Positions 1 to 10,576 of a DNA stretch of 64,000 nt are shown piece after piece; position 1 is the stretch's first letter; every line of letters begins with the position of its first letter. This stretch comes from Vicia villosa (lineage: Eukaryota > Streptophyta > Magnoliopsida > Fabales > Fabaceae): the NCBI RefSeq assembly GCF_029867415.1, contig NC_081182.1, positions 13,576,497 to 13,640,496 of the forward strand, written 5' to 3'. The position numbers were made by a program, and so were the translations under genes. Under the pieces are notes generated by a model. It did not search any database. It worked only from the letters and a program-made list of their open reading frames with translations, and was not told the DNA's origin.

Positions 1-207
1 TCGTTAGGATGGGATCAGAAAGAGTCCTAAAACTAACGTAATTATCAAGCTTTGTAGTTATCCATCCCATTTGATGGAAGCTGGCGTAATCACCAAGCTT
101 TTTGTCCTTACTCGTCCCAATTGATGAGAACTAATGTAATGACAAATATTTGTCACTGTCCATCCCTTTCATTGGAAACTGGCATAATCTCGAAGTTTTA
201 CAACAAA
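1..207. repeat. Degenerate 48-bp tandem repeat
   Basis: About four diverged units of 48-50 bp, each starting near C/TGTAAT and containing CAAGCTTT and TCC(A)TCCC..TTGATGG blocks. The usual period is 48 bp, that is 16 codons, so this may be the tail of a decayed repeat-protein gene extending left of the window. Minus-strand reading gives recurring Phe/Gly/Lys-rich 16-residue units, but stops interrupt the frame. No gene call is made. Confidence 0.45.
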
Positions 208-542
208 TTTAGCCAACATTCACATAGGAAAGCATATGCAACATATATGAAAATTACATAGCATATAGAAATCATATAGGAATTAATAATAACAATATGA
301 CATGTACCTTGTGTCAGATGATTATTGATGGAAAAAATTAATCATTTTAAACGCCAAAACAAGTATGTAGAATATATATATTAGAAATTGTGAAAGTTTT
401 TGATGTTACTCATTTTTATTAGAAATTGTGAAATATATTTTGTACAATATACTTTTATACAATTCGATAGCTAATAGATGATGATAGTCAAAACTAATTT
501 AGTATGTCTTTTTAGTTTGTTAATTATAATTAACTCTTTATA

Positions 543-637
<95 letters not shown>

Positions 638-1429
638 TTTTCATCCAAGATATATTATGTGAAATTGCTTTGTGAATTTTTGAATTTCTACCTTGTATTA
701 TTTGCAATCCACGACAAATTTTGTTTGTTTTTAATCTGTTTTTAATATTGTATTTTGCTTTTATGTTAGAAACAAAGTATGTGTAAATTGGATGTGCAAT
801 GTGGTTGTTTGAATTTGTTATGATTGTATGGCTTATGTATGATGGTATTGCAACTCATGTTGATGTTGAATTGGCTGTGCATATGCTATGGCTGTAGGTT
901 GGGTGATGAATTGATGATGATGGTGTAAGTTGGAGTAAGGATGGAAATTGGGCGTGTGGTCAGATGATGAAGAATGTACAAAACTTTCGATGGAATGCAA
1001 AAGCAAGCATAAATGGATATGGAATGATGATGATACCTAATTATAATTCCCAATTCGACGTACTCTATGAAATTCCTCTTGTATGCATTCAATTACAAAT
1101 TCTAATGGACTTAACAAAAGATGAAACAAAAGAACAACTCTTTCACATCCTTAGCCTATTTTAATGCCATGTTTTATGAAGATGCTGCTTTTTTTTCTTT
1201 CTATTTTTAATTGTTTATCCATTTCTCTTATATTCTGATTGGAATATATTGCACCTACATACAATTATATGTTATCTTTATATGTTTTATTAATTTTATT
1301 TGAATTGTTTGAGGGTAATTCTATTGATATAATCGTGCATAGCGACATAAAAAGATACAATATGTGACTACCACTTAGTGTTTAATATGACATCCATTTA
1401 TTATTTCAATAATCTTTTTTACATAACAA
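208..1429. other. AT-rich intergenic stretch, no gene seen
   Basis: Apart from the TA microsatellite, nothing is supported here. The short open frames at 478-675 and 886-1164 read through simple repeat or AT-rich sequence, with no domain-like composition. Confidence 0.6.
545..635. repeat. (TA)n microsatellite
   Basis: An almost uninterrupted run of about 45 TA dinucleotides. An Ile/Tyr alternating frame through it is an artefact. Confidence 0.95.
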
Positions 1430-1790
1430 ATTGAGGTTTATTTTTAACTCTCAATAATATAATATGACATCCGCTTAGTATTTCAATAATCGTTATCACA
1501 TGACAAATTGAGGTTTATTTTTAACTTATTATTTAGTATACAGAACCAATACCTTATTTAGTACAATAACAAAAAAACAAGAGCTTAATTAGTACACAAC
1601 AACAATAATCAAGTTTCTTTTTTCCACTAGAAAATCCTTATTTAATACTTAATACTGAAGCAATAGCTTAATTAGTACACAATAATAACCAAGCATTTTG
1701 CCACTAAGTTGGAACCTAATTAGTACACAAACAAGACCTTACTTAGGAACAAAAGTAAGATATTACAATACACAGACTAACATATATGAA
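1430..1790 (-). other. 3' flank of the BURP-less gene, similar to the 3' flank of its paralogue
   Basis: Blocks such as GACAAATTGAGGTTTATTTT and ACAAACAAGACCTTACTTAG recur in the flank just downstream of the BURP-domain gene (about 42,940-43,020). In this copy the flank abuts the core-repeat array with no BURP coding sequence between. This suggests the BURP-encoding part was lost by deletion rather than never acquired. The region also has internal repeats (AATTAGTACACAA and GACATCC blocks). Confidence 0.6.
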
Positions 1791-1844
1791 CTAATTATCT
1801 TTCAACCAGCCATCAAGGTAAACTTGTTTGGAGTTAAGGTTGAC

Positions 1845-3849
1845 TTATGCTTTCTCAGCTCGCATATCTTTCAACCATCCATCAAGGTAAACCTGATTAG
1901 AGTCAGAGTTGGCTTTTGCTTTCTCAGCCCGGGTATCTTTTAACCATCCATCAAGGTAAACTTGGTTGGAGTCAAGGTTGACTTTGGCTTTCTCGTCTCT
2001 AGTATCTTTCAACCATCCATCAAGGTAAACTTGGTTGGAGTCAGGGGTGGATTTTTCTTTCTCAGTTCGGATATCTTTCAACCATCCATCAAGGTAAACT
2101 TGGTTGGATTCAGGGTTAGATTTCACTTTTTCAGCTCGGGTATCTTTCAACCACCCATCAATGTAAACTTGGTTGGATTCAGAGTTAGATTTTGCTTTCT
2201 CAGCTCGGGTATCTTTCAACCATCCATCAAGGTAAACTTGGTTGGAGTTAGGGGTGGATTTTTCTTTCTCATCTCGAGTATCTTTCAACCATCCATCGAG
2301 GTAAACTTGTTTGGAGTTTGGGTTGGCTTTGGCTTTCTTGGCTCTGGTATCTTTCAACCATCCATCGAGGTAAACTTGGTTGGAGTTAGGGTTGACTTTA
2401 ACTTGCTCAGATCGGGTATCTTTCAACCATCCATCAAGATAAACTTGGGTAGAGTCAGGGTTAGCTTTAGCTTTATCACCTCTGGTATCTTTCAACCATC
2501 CATCAATGTAAACTTGGTTGGAGTCTGAGTTAGATTTTTCTTTCTCAGCACGGGTATCTTTCAACCATCCATCAAGGTAAACTTGGTTGGAGTTAGAGTT
2601 GGATTTTGTTTTCTCGGCTCGAGTATCTTTCAACCATCCATCAAGATAAACCTGTTTGGAGTCTGGGTTGGATTTCGTGGCTCTCGTGTCTTTCAACCAT
2701 CCATCGAGGTAAACTTGGTTGGAGTTAGGGTTGACTTTTACTTGTTCAGATCGGGTATCTTTCAACCATCCATCAAGGTAAACTTGTTTGGAGTCAGAGT
2801 TGGCTTTTGCTTCCTCAGCTCTGGTATCTTTCAACCATCCATCAAGGTAAACTTGGTTGGAGTCAAGATTGACTTTTGCTTTCTCAGTTCGGGTATCTTT
2901 CAACCATCCATCAAGGTAAACTTGGTTGGGTTCAGGGTTGGATTTTGCTTTCTCCACTCTAGTATCTTTCAACCATCCATCAAGGTAAACTTGGTTGGAG
3001 TCAAGATTGACTTTTGCTTTCTCAGTCCGGGTATCTTTCAACCATCCATCAAGGTAAACTTGGTTGGAGTCAGAGTTGGATTTTACTTTCTCCGCTCTAG
3101 TATCTTTCAACCATCCATCAAGGTAAACTTGGTTGGAGTCAGGAGAAGGTTTTTGTTTCTTTAGTTGAATGTTTTTGAGCCAACCATCAAGGTAAGGCTG
3201 GTCAACTTGGTTCAAGTCTCTTCCAAAGATTCCATGGCCATTCTACAATACAATTGAATAAAGTGATATAAATGAGTGACAAATTAGTTACATGTTTAGA
3301 TTAAGAAAATAGAAGTGTGTTATGAGACACATTCTACTGTACAATGGAAAATTTTCATTATGTATATGTAATAGATAGATACATAATTTGAAACATAATA
3401 AATAAGAATTATAATATTTTCAATTTTATTATATCAATAAACAACATAATTTTGTTAAATTGTGTAGAATATTGATTCTAAATGTGTTTAATGCTTGTAA
3501 AACAATTAAGGAGAATGCTTTTAGAAGCATGCATTAAGTTCTACATGATTGTATAGTTGCAAATAAAGATGAAAATAATAGATTATGAACATGTTGAATT
3601 TTATTTAATCTAACATGCGTGCACAATTACAAATAAATATGAAAAAGATAGATTATGAACATGTTTAATTTTATTTAATTTAACATGCATGCACAATTGC
3701 AAGCAAGAATGAAAATGATAGATTATTATGATAAATAGATGAGGAAAAATGTAAGTTTAAATGATAGAAACATGCATGTAAAGTTAGTAACTCACAATCA
3801 ACAAGAGCAAGAGAAAAGGGAGGAGAGACATAACCACTCTGTGTGTCAT
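1845..3849 (-). CDS. Secreted precursor with 20 tandem QVYLDGW cores, no BURP domain (two exons)
   Basis: Exon 1 is 3849-3796 (18 codons, MTHRVVMSLLPFLLLLLI, a clear signal peptide). Its donor is GTGAGT at 3795. The intron is 553 bp, and exon 2 runs 3242-1845 after a TAG acceptor, phase 0. Predicted length is 483 aa. Exon 2 opens with NGHGIFGRDLNQVD, then 20 units of mostly 23 aa: one QPYLDGW, 17 QVYLDGW and two QVYIDGW, each followed by LKD/LKN and a variable Lys/Asp/Ser/Asn-rich linker. It resembles core arrays of burpitide precursors, in which a BURP domain crosslinks an aromatic residue within each core. Oddly there is no BURP domain: a TAA (AAA-like in sister repeats) ends the frame, one more core follows, then another stop and 3'-flank-like sequence. 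It could be a stand-alone precursor acting with a separate cyclase, or a truncated paralogue. Gene structure is confident; function is inferred from the paralogue at 43-45 kb. Confidence 0.8.
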
Positions 3850-3921
3850 TGCTTTTTGTGATTGTTATTGTGAGAAAACTATTTTGCTATGAAATGTGTA
3901 TTGAGGAGGAAGTGACCTGAA

Positions 3922-3931
3922 CTATTTATAG
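3922..3931 (-). promoter_or_regulatory. TATA box of the BURP-less precursor gene
   Basis: CTATAAATAG on the minus strand, 73 bp upstream of the ATG. The same decamer lies at nearly the same distance (70 bp) from the ATG of the paralogue, which argues that both promoters are retained. Confidence 0.75.
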
Positions 3932-4462
3932 AGAAATAAGAAGAAAAACTACAAATAACCAAGAAATTATTAAGACTTTGTTTTGAAGAATATTTTTTAA
4001 GTTTAGAATTTATTTCTTATAATTTATATGTTCTTTTATTTAAAGAATTTGTTTGGTATATAATCGTAGTTTGTTTTTGTCAAGTTTATAGTTTATTTTT
4101 GTCAAGTTTATAGTTTATTTTGATGACTTATTTCTAGTAAGTAATAATTTATCTTATTTTTTTCTTTCAATTCTATCATCATATTTTTAAGCTTAATTTT
4201 ATAAATTTAAGCAGCCGTACCCAATAAATTAATTCATTGACTATTAACTATATTTTATTAATTGAAAAGAGTCTAACCTTAGAAAATGTTGTCTGGACAT
4301 AAGCAGTATATGAAAAGCATAGTTGTTTTTGTGATCTTGTGTATATAATTTCATTTTTTCCCTCTTAACTGTGCCTATATTATATTAATAAAAGAATTAC
4401 ATTATTTAGTTATATACTTTTTAAATATTAATTTACATTTAGTCCAACTTTAATTTTACCAT
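3932..4462. other. AT-rich 5' flank, no gene seen
   Basis: Upstream flank of the BURP-less gene. Parts (TTTGTCAAGTTTATAG duplications, the AGCAGCCGTACC...AATAAATTAATT region) resemble the flank at 45.5-45.8 kb, consistent with descent of both loci from one duplication. No coding potential. Confidence 0.5.
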
Positions 4463-4735
4463 AGGTGACGACTACACTAAGGTTTTGGAGCAAGTCGCAT
4501 CCTTGGTGGCGACTACATTGTATTGTCGCTGCCCTAGATGACGATTACACTAAGATTTTTGAGCAAGTCGTCACTCTAAGTAGCGACTACATTGTATTTG
4601 ATATTTTTTATTTTTTTTACAATGTAGTCGTCACCTAGAGTGTCAACTTGCTCCAAAATTTTAGTGTAGTCGCCCTTAAGACCGGCGACTTGTCCTATTT
4701 TAAAGATAGCAACCACCGAAGAGGTGGCGACAATG
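4463..4735. mobile_element. Foldback (MITE-like) repeat with GTCG-rich arms
   Basis: The segment around 4536-4600 (GACGATTACACTAAG, GAGCAAGTCGTCACTCTA, GCGACTACATTGTA) is matched in inverted orientation around 4618-4680, with an AT-rich loop between. Further GTGGCGAC blocks lie on either side. The structure is that of a foldback non-autonomous transposon. Ends and target duplication were not resolved, so the superfamily is unassigned. Confidence 0.55.
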
Positions 4736-4859
4736 TGTAAAAATTTTGAAAAATTAGTTATTTCTATAATTATTTTGAAAGTTTGGTTATTTGTGTAATA
4801 TTTTTGATAAACTAAGTTATTTAAAAAAAATTTATATTTAATGTTAAAATTGTAGTAAA

Positions 4860-5480
4860 ATCTCAAAAATAGTTTAATTTTGTTAAATTCACCTGTGCTA
4901 TGTTTATAGGTGCTCAGTAGTAGGGAGAAATCTTACCTATGTTTCTGAATTTTGTGCATGAGAACAGTGACTAGTATATATCATGAATATGACTCGTATT
5001 TTGGTTATTGTAATGAGTCGTATCTTCCGCCAAATCTTATGTTACCGAGACCTAGGAATTTACAACCTAGGAAATAGTACTAATGTATAAGTAAAGATGA
5101 CACAATCACAACTTGCATGTTCTTAAGGAGTAAGTTGATAAAATAAGTTAAATAATTGTAGTTATCTAAAAAGCAAAAGTTCTTAACAAAGCATCATTTT
5201 TTGGTTTAATATTGAATTGTGAAATTATATTATTTTGTTTAATATTGAATTGTGATTAATGGGCCTTGCTTTCTTTTTGTCCTTGTAATTCTTTTTTCTT
5301 TTAATGAAATCTTCCTTTGATTACAAAAAAAAAATTGTGAAATTATATTATAAATAAATGTTTATAAGGAAAAAACTTGAAATGTTTGAAGTAGTACTTT
5401 TTTACAGTATCAAATGTTTGTAGCATAGCACTAATAAAGTACATAGAAGAAACATATGACTAACAAACTCTGTAATGGCA
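4860..5480. repeat. Copy of the BURP-locus upstream repeat unit
   Basis: Contains GTGCTATGTTTATAGGTGCT, AGTAGGGAGAAATC, TTTTGTGCATGAGA, ATTTACAACCTAGGAAA and related blocks found again at 46.17-46.7, 56.0-57.0 and 57.8-58.1 kb. It marks an old segmental relationship between the flanks of the two BURP-family genes. Confidence 0.65.
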
Positions 5481-5623
5481 GAGATTCAAACAAAAAGGTT
5501 AAAAAAATAATTGCACTTAAATTTTAATGGTAAATTAATATCTATAAAATATTTTTATTAATTTTAATTAATACTAACAATAGTTTTTTTTAGCAAAGGG
5601 AGAACCATATATGAAAAGAGAAC

Positions 5624-5686
<63 letters not shown>

Positions 5687-6102
5687 GTTTAAAGTGGTTG
5701 GTTTAGACTAATGAATAATAATAATAAAAATAATGAATATATATTATATTTGTAATATAAATAGAACAATTATTTTAAAATAAATAAAATATAAATAAAA
5801 TATAAATAATTTTTTTCCAAAGTATAAGCAACATTTAAAGTGGTTGGTTTTAGACTAATATATTTTGTAATTTTCTTTTCTGATCCTTTTAATTTATTTT
5901 AATTTTCATAATTAACAAAAATAATATCTAAATTTTAGAATTCAATATCAAAATTGTAGAATTCAAATATTTAAGGACGCTCTGGTCTAACAACAAAACC
6001 TTTTTTTAATATTTTTTTAAGTTGATAATTTTTGGATTCTTCAGTCCTAATTAAATTTGAATTCTATAATTTTAACAAAGAAAAAATATTTCATTATTAT
6101 TT
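5481..6102. other. AT-rich flank with (AAT)n, no gene seen
   Basis: Holds an (AAT)n microsatellite at about 5627-5686, then AT-rich sequence up to the target duplication of the Copia element. No coding signal. Confidence 0.6.
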
Positions 6103-6107
6103 TATAA

Positions 6108-6551
6108 TGTTGTGAATTCAATGCCAAGAACAAAATATAAACCAAGGAAGAATAAAGGACAAGGAAGAAGAGGAACACAAGAATTGGTTATAACTGCTAT
6201 TCTTTTACTTTCTCTTAAAACAAGATTACAAGTTTACAAGAATAACAAATAACCTCTCTCACCCTAAATTAGGATTTGCAGCTTAGCAATGATGAGAGAC
6301 TAGTATGCTATTTATAATAAAACCTAACATACTAACTAATGGGCTTTTTCCACAAGGCCCATTACACAAGCCAACTTAATAAACAAGCTAACTTAACAAA
6401 TTAGGGTTTAAACACTAAAACCTAATTTAACATGCTAACAACCCTAGCATCTTCGACACAAGCATGTGAACAACCTTCGACATCATGCTTAACCCTGTCG
6501 AACCAAGAAGCTACCCTTCGGCCATACTAGAGTTCGATCCAATATCTCACA
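6108..6551 (-). repeat. 3' LTR of the Copia element
   Basis: 444 bp, reading TGTGAGATATTGG...GAATTCACAACA on the element strand. It matches 10577-11020 with no difference that I could see. It is rich in TTCGAC/GTCGAA motifs, which also recur in the coding region. Confidence 0.95.
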
Positions 6552-6594
6552 AATCTCCACCTTGGATCTAACTCTACAACATCAAGGGAACACA

Positions 6595-9500
6595 CTAGCT
6601 TTCTTCATGCAGCTTTATCAACTGCATACAGTGGAAAAACTTGCAACTCGGCAATGTCTTGGTGATCATATCAGCAGCATTATCTTCAGTCGAAACCTTC
6701 AGCACTTGGACTTCTCCACGCTCGATTACTCCTCTGACGAAATGCAGCCTCACATCAATGTGCTTAGTTCGCTCATGATAGGCTGAATTCTTCGACAGGT
6801 GTATTGCACTTTGACTATCACATTTAACAGTGATACCTCGACCTTGAAGTTTCAGCTCCTTCGCAAAACCTTCAAGCCACAATGCTTCTTTCACAGCTTC
6901 AGTTAGTGCAATGTACTCCGCTTCAGTGGTTGATAGAGCAACAACCTTCTGAAGTGTTGCTTTCCAACTAATTGCTGTGCCAAACATAGTGAAAACATAT
7001 CCAGAAATAGATTTCCTGGAATCCATACAACCTGCATAATCAGAGTCGACATATCCTTCGATTACTGCTTTACCATCTTCACCCAAGGCTCCACCATAAA
7101 TTAGGACTCTATTCAGAGACCCATTTATGTACCTTAAAATCCACTTCAATGCTTGCCAGTGAGCCTTTCCAGGATTCGCCATGTACCTGCTTACAAGACT
7201 TACTGCGTATGCTATGTCGGGTCTAGTACAAACCATAGCATACATCAAAGAACCAACTATATTAGCATATGGGATGCTATTCATATAGGCTCTTTCCACA
7301 TCAGTACTGGGACACTGATCAATACTCAGCTTGAATTGAGGGTTTGTTGGAGTCACAACTGGCTTCGAATTCGACATACCATACTTTTCAAGAATCTTCC
7401 GTAGATATGCCTCTTGAGATAGGCATAACTTCGACTTCTTTCTATCTCTTCGAATGTCAATTCCAAGAATCCTGGAAGCAGCTCCCAGATCCTTCATATC
7501 GAACTCCTTATTGAGTTCAGCCTTCACCCTCATCACATCTTCGACACTGTTGCTTGCTATGAGAATATCATCCACATAAAGCAACAAAATAACAAATGAA
7601 TTACCAGGTCGAAATCTGAAGTAAACACAGTGGTCGAACTGACTTCTAATGAAACTTATGCGTGCCATGAACTTGTCGAATCTCCTATTCCACTGTCGAG
7701 GAGATTGTTTCAGCCCATACAAAGATCTCTTTAACTTGCACACATAATCTTCCTTCCCCTTTTCGACATACCCTTCAGGTTGCCTCATCAGGATCGTTTC
7801 ATCTAAATCACCATACAAGAACGCAGTCTTCACATCCATCTGTTCCAGTTCAAGATCGAACTGTGCCACCATGGCAAGCAACATTCGAATGGACCTATGC
7901 TTCACAACAGGAGAAAACACATCATTGAAGTCGACACCTTCTTTCTGAGTGAAACCCCTTGCAACTAACCTTGCCTTGTATCTTTTCGACGTCACTCCTT
8001 CAATTCCTTCCTTAACTTTGAAAATCCATTTACAGCTGACTAACCTTGCCCCAGCAGGTTTCTTGATCAGTTCCCAGGTATGATTATCATGAAGAGATTT
8101 TATCTCATCATCCATGGCCTTCAGCCATTCAGTCTTATTTCGACTCCTCATAACTTCCTTATAGTCTCTAGGTTCTTCGTCTAGAACCTCACTTGCAGAG
8201 ATTAAGGCATAAGCTATAAGATCTGCATATCCAAGTCTCTGAGGTGGCTTGATGACTCTTCTCGACCTATCTCTCGACAATAGGTAGTCATCGTCAGTTT
8301 CCTCAACTTCAGCATCTTCTGCTTCTTCTTCGACTTCATCTGGGATATGCAATTCAGCATCAACATGCTCCACCTCAACAGGAATCTCTACCTGTTCCAG
8401 CTCTTCGTCAGATGTTTCTGTACTTCGACCAACATCATTAGTTTTCTTAAAAGCCATTTCAGCTTCATTGAAAACTACATCTCGACTGGTGATACACCTT
8501 CTGTGACCTGGCTCTAGGCACCATAGCCTATAAGCTTTGACTCCTTCAGGGTATCCCATGAACATGCATTTCAGAGCTCTAGGTTCGACCTTGTCTTGCC
8601 TAATGTGAGCATAGGCTACGCAGCCAAATACTCTCAGTTTGTCGAGATCTGGTGGATGTCCCGACCAAACTTCTTCAGGTGTCTTCATATCTAACGCTGT
8701 CGAAGGACATCTGTTTATCAGATATGTTGCTGTCGAAACAGCCTCAGCCCAGAACACCTTTGTTAACCCTGCACTAGTCAACATGCATCTGACTCTCTCC
8801 AAAATAGTTCGATTAAACCTTTCAGCCAAACCATTTTGCTGTGGAGTACCTGCAGTAGTTCTATGCCTTGCAATACCAGAGGCAGCACAAAAACTGTCGA
8901 ATGCCTCATTGCAAAATTCAAGGCCATTGTCGGTTCTCAACCTCTTGACCTTTCTGCCAGTCTGATTTTCAACCAGAGTCTTCCAACTTTTGAAATTCTC
9001 AAAAGTTTCATCCTTAGTCTTCTGGATGAATACCCATAATTTTCTGGAATAATCATCTACTATGGATAGAAAATACCTTGCTCCTGAATGTGATGGACAC
9101 CTTGCAGGCCCCCAAAGATCAGCATGGATGTAATCAAGGGATCCATGTGTTCTTTGTTTGCCTTTGTTGAACTTCACTCTGCAAGATTTTCCAAGTACAC
9201 AGGGTTCACAAAACTTCAGCTTTTCGATTTTGTCTCCACCAAGCAGATTTTGTTTCCCTAATTCGACCAGACCTCTTTCACTGACATGGCCCAATCTCAT
9301 GTGCCAGATTTCTGTTTTCGACAAAGGTTTCGTGGATGCAACATTTGTCGAACCACTTACAACTTCAGCCTCAAGGGTATACAAGCCTTGTTTCTTCACG
9401 CCTCTCAAGACTTCCTTCGAACCCTTCATGACTCTTAGGATACTTTTCTCTCCTTGGAAAACATATCCTTTCTTGTCGAATTCACCAAGAGAAAGCAGAT

Positions 9501-10551
9501 TTCTCTTCAAATCAGGAACATACCTGACTTCAGTCAACAACCTTATTGACTCATCATGGAGCTTGAATCTCACAGATCCAACACCTGCAATCTTGCAAGC
9601 CTTGTTGTTTCCCAGCAATACTGATCCACCATCTTGATCACATAATTCCTCGAACAAGTCTTTGTTTGGAGTCATGTGCCAAGTGCAACCTGAATCCATA
9701 ATCCACTCCTTCTTAGAGTCACTGCTTGAAACCACAAGAACATCAGATGATTCGAAATCATCTTGAACAATGGCAGCGTTGCCATTATCCTTACCTCCAT
9801 GATATTTCAGGCGTTCAGGGCACACCTTTCTTGTGTGACCCTCCTTCTTACAATGATAGCATCGAATGCCAGATGCTTCGCCACTGTAAGACTTCGACTG
9901 GCAATTCTTCTTGTCGAACTTACCATCCTTTCGTAAGAGTTTTCCTTTAACGGCCAAACCTTCGCCAACAGTCGAAGGTTTATGCTCCTTTCGTTCATTC
10001 AAGTCCTTAGAGTACAAGGCTGATTGAACTTCTTCAAACGTCAGAGACTCCCTTCCATACAAGAGAGTTTCTTTGAAGTGAGCATGTGATCTAGGCAAAG
10101 AACACAATAGTAACAGCGCTTGATCTTCATCATCGATCTTCACATCAATATTTTCAAGATCAAGAATCAGCTTGTTGAACATATCCAACTGCTCAGCCAA
10201 TACTTTGTCTTCAATCATCTTGAATGAATACAAAGCTTGCTTCAGGTAGAGTCGATTTACCAGCGATTTGGTCATATACAAACTTTCAAGTTTCACCCAT
10301 AACCCTGATGCCGTCGTCTCCTTTGATACCTGCCGGAGAACCTTATCACCAAGGCTCAACAAAATTGCGCTGTGTGCCTTCTCAATCATAGTCGTCTTCT
10401 CCGCTGCCGTTAATGCAGCATTCATGGCTGTCTCTCCCTTCAACGCTTCCAAACAACCCTGCTGAACCAGTAGGGCTTTCATCTTCAAGCGCCACAGACC
10501 GAAATCATTCACTCCGGTGAACTTTTCAATCTCATACTTTGTTGACGGCAT
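6595..10551 (-). CDS. Copia gag-pol polyprotein, intact
   Basis: 1,318 aa from the ATG at 10551 (MPSTKYEIEKF...); the frame is open further upstream into the LTR, but this ATG matches the start of Tnt1-like gag proteins. Order: gag with a UBN2-type domain (about residues 1-230); zinc knuckle CYHCKKEGHTRKVCP; aspartic protease with DSG (WIMDSGCTWHMTP); GAG-pre-integrase (LWHMRLGHVSERGL); integrase with D, D and E positions visible (HADLWGP, RTDNGLEF, QQNGLAERF); reverse transcriptase with YVDDILIAS; RNase H with YVDSDYAG and a terminal KHIDVRLHFVRG block. No internal stop or frameshift, so the element may be autonomous. It would copy element RNA into cDNA and integrate it in the nucleus. Neighbours are not functionally linked. 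Confidence 0.97.
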   Translation of the reverse strand: MPSTKYEIEKFTGVNDFGLWRLKMKALLVQQGCLEALKGETAMNAALTAAEKTTMIEKAHSAILLSLGDKVLRQVSKETTASGLWVKLESLYMTKSLVNRLYLKQALYSFKMIEDKVLAEQLDMFNKLILDLENIDVKIDDEDQALLLLCSLPRSHAHFKETLLYGRESLTFEEVQSALYSKDLNERKEHKPSTVGEGLAVKGKLLRKDGKFDKKNCQSKSYSGEASGIRCYHCKKEGHTRKVCPERLKYHGGKDNGNAAIVQDDFESSDVLVVSSSDSKKEWIMDSGCTWHMTPNKDLFEELCDQDGGSVLLGNNKACKIAGVGSVRFKLHDESIRLLTEVRYVPDLKRNLLSLGEFDKKGYVFQGEKSILRVMKGSKEVLRGVKKQGLYTLEAEVVSGSTNVASTKPLSKTEIWHMRLGHVSERGLVELGKQNLLGGDKIEKLKFCEPCVLGKSCRVKFNKGKQRTHGSLDYIHADLWGPARCPSHSGARYFLSIVDDYSRKLWVFIQKTKDETFENFKSWKTLVENQTGRKVKRLRTDNGLEFCNEAFDSFCAASGIARHRTTAGTPQQNGLAERFNRTILERVRCMLTSAGLTKVFWAEAVSTATYLINRCPSTALDMKTPEEVWSGHPPDLDKLRVFGCVAYAHIRQDKVEPRALKCMFMGYPEGVKAYRLWCLEPGHRRCITSRDVVFNEAEMAFKKTNDVGRSTETSDEELEQVEIPVEVEHVDAELHIPDEVEEEAEDAEVEETDDDYLLSRDRSRRVIKPPQRLGYADLIAYALISASEVLDEEPRDYKEVMRSRNKTEWLKAMDDEIKSLHDNHTWELIKKPAGARLVSCKWIFKVKEGIEGVTSKRYKARLVARGFTQKEGVDFNDVFSPVVKHRSIRMLLAMVAQFDLELEQMDVKTAFLYGDLDETILMRQPEGYVEKGKEDYVCKLKRSLYGLKQSPRQWNRRFDKFMARISFIRSQFDHCVYFRFRPGNSFVILLLYVDDILIASNSVEDVMRVKAELNKEFDMKDLGAASRILGIDIRRDRKKSKLCLSQEAYLRKILEKYGMSNSKPVVTPTNPQFKLSIDQCPSTDVERAYMNSIPYANIVGSLMYAMVCTRPDIAYAVSLVSRYMANPGKAHWQALKWILRYINGSLNRVLIYGGALGEDGKAVIEGYVDSDYAGCMDSRKSISGYVFTMFGTAISWKATLQKVVALSTTEAEYIALTEAVKEALWLEGFAKELKLQGRGITVKCDSQSAIHLSKNSAYHERTKHIDVRLHFVRGVIERGEVQVLKVSTEDNAADMITKTLPSCKFFHCMQLIKLHEES

Positions 10552-10576
10552 CTTCTCCACGCTCACCGCACCAATT

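Noticed and set aside
478..675. 65-codon frame with an Ile/Tyr repeat
   Set aside because: It is a translation of the (TA)n microsatellite.
1..1800. A displaced BURP domain belonging to the core-only precursor
   Set aside because: I looked for the CH-X10-CH pattern and the FF..L start on the minus strand downstream of the array and saw none. The sequence is AT-rich with 3'-flank-like blocks.
1962..3164. Long plus-strand frames encoding repeated FQPSIKVNLVGV text (also 43,959-44,744)
   Set aside because: They are antisense readings of the minus-strand core-repeat arrays; periodic low-stop repeats keep the opposite strand open. The minus strand has the signal peptide, splice sites and BURP domain.
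8639..9637. Plus-strand frames across the Copia element
   Set aside because: They are antisense shadows of the intact polyprotein on the minus strand.
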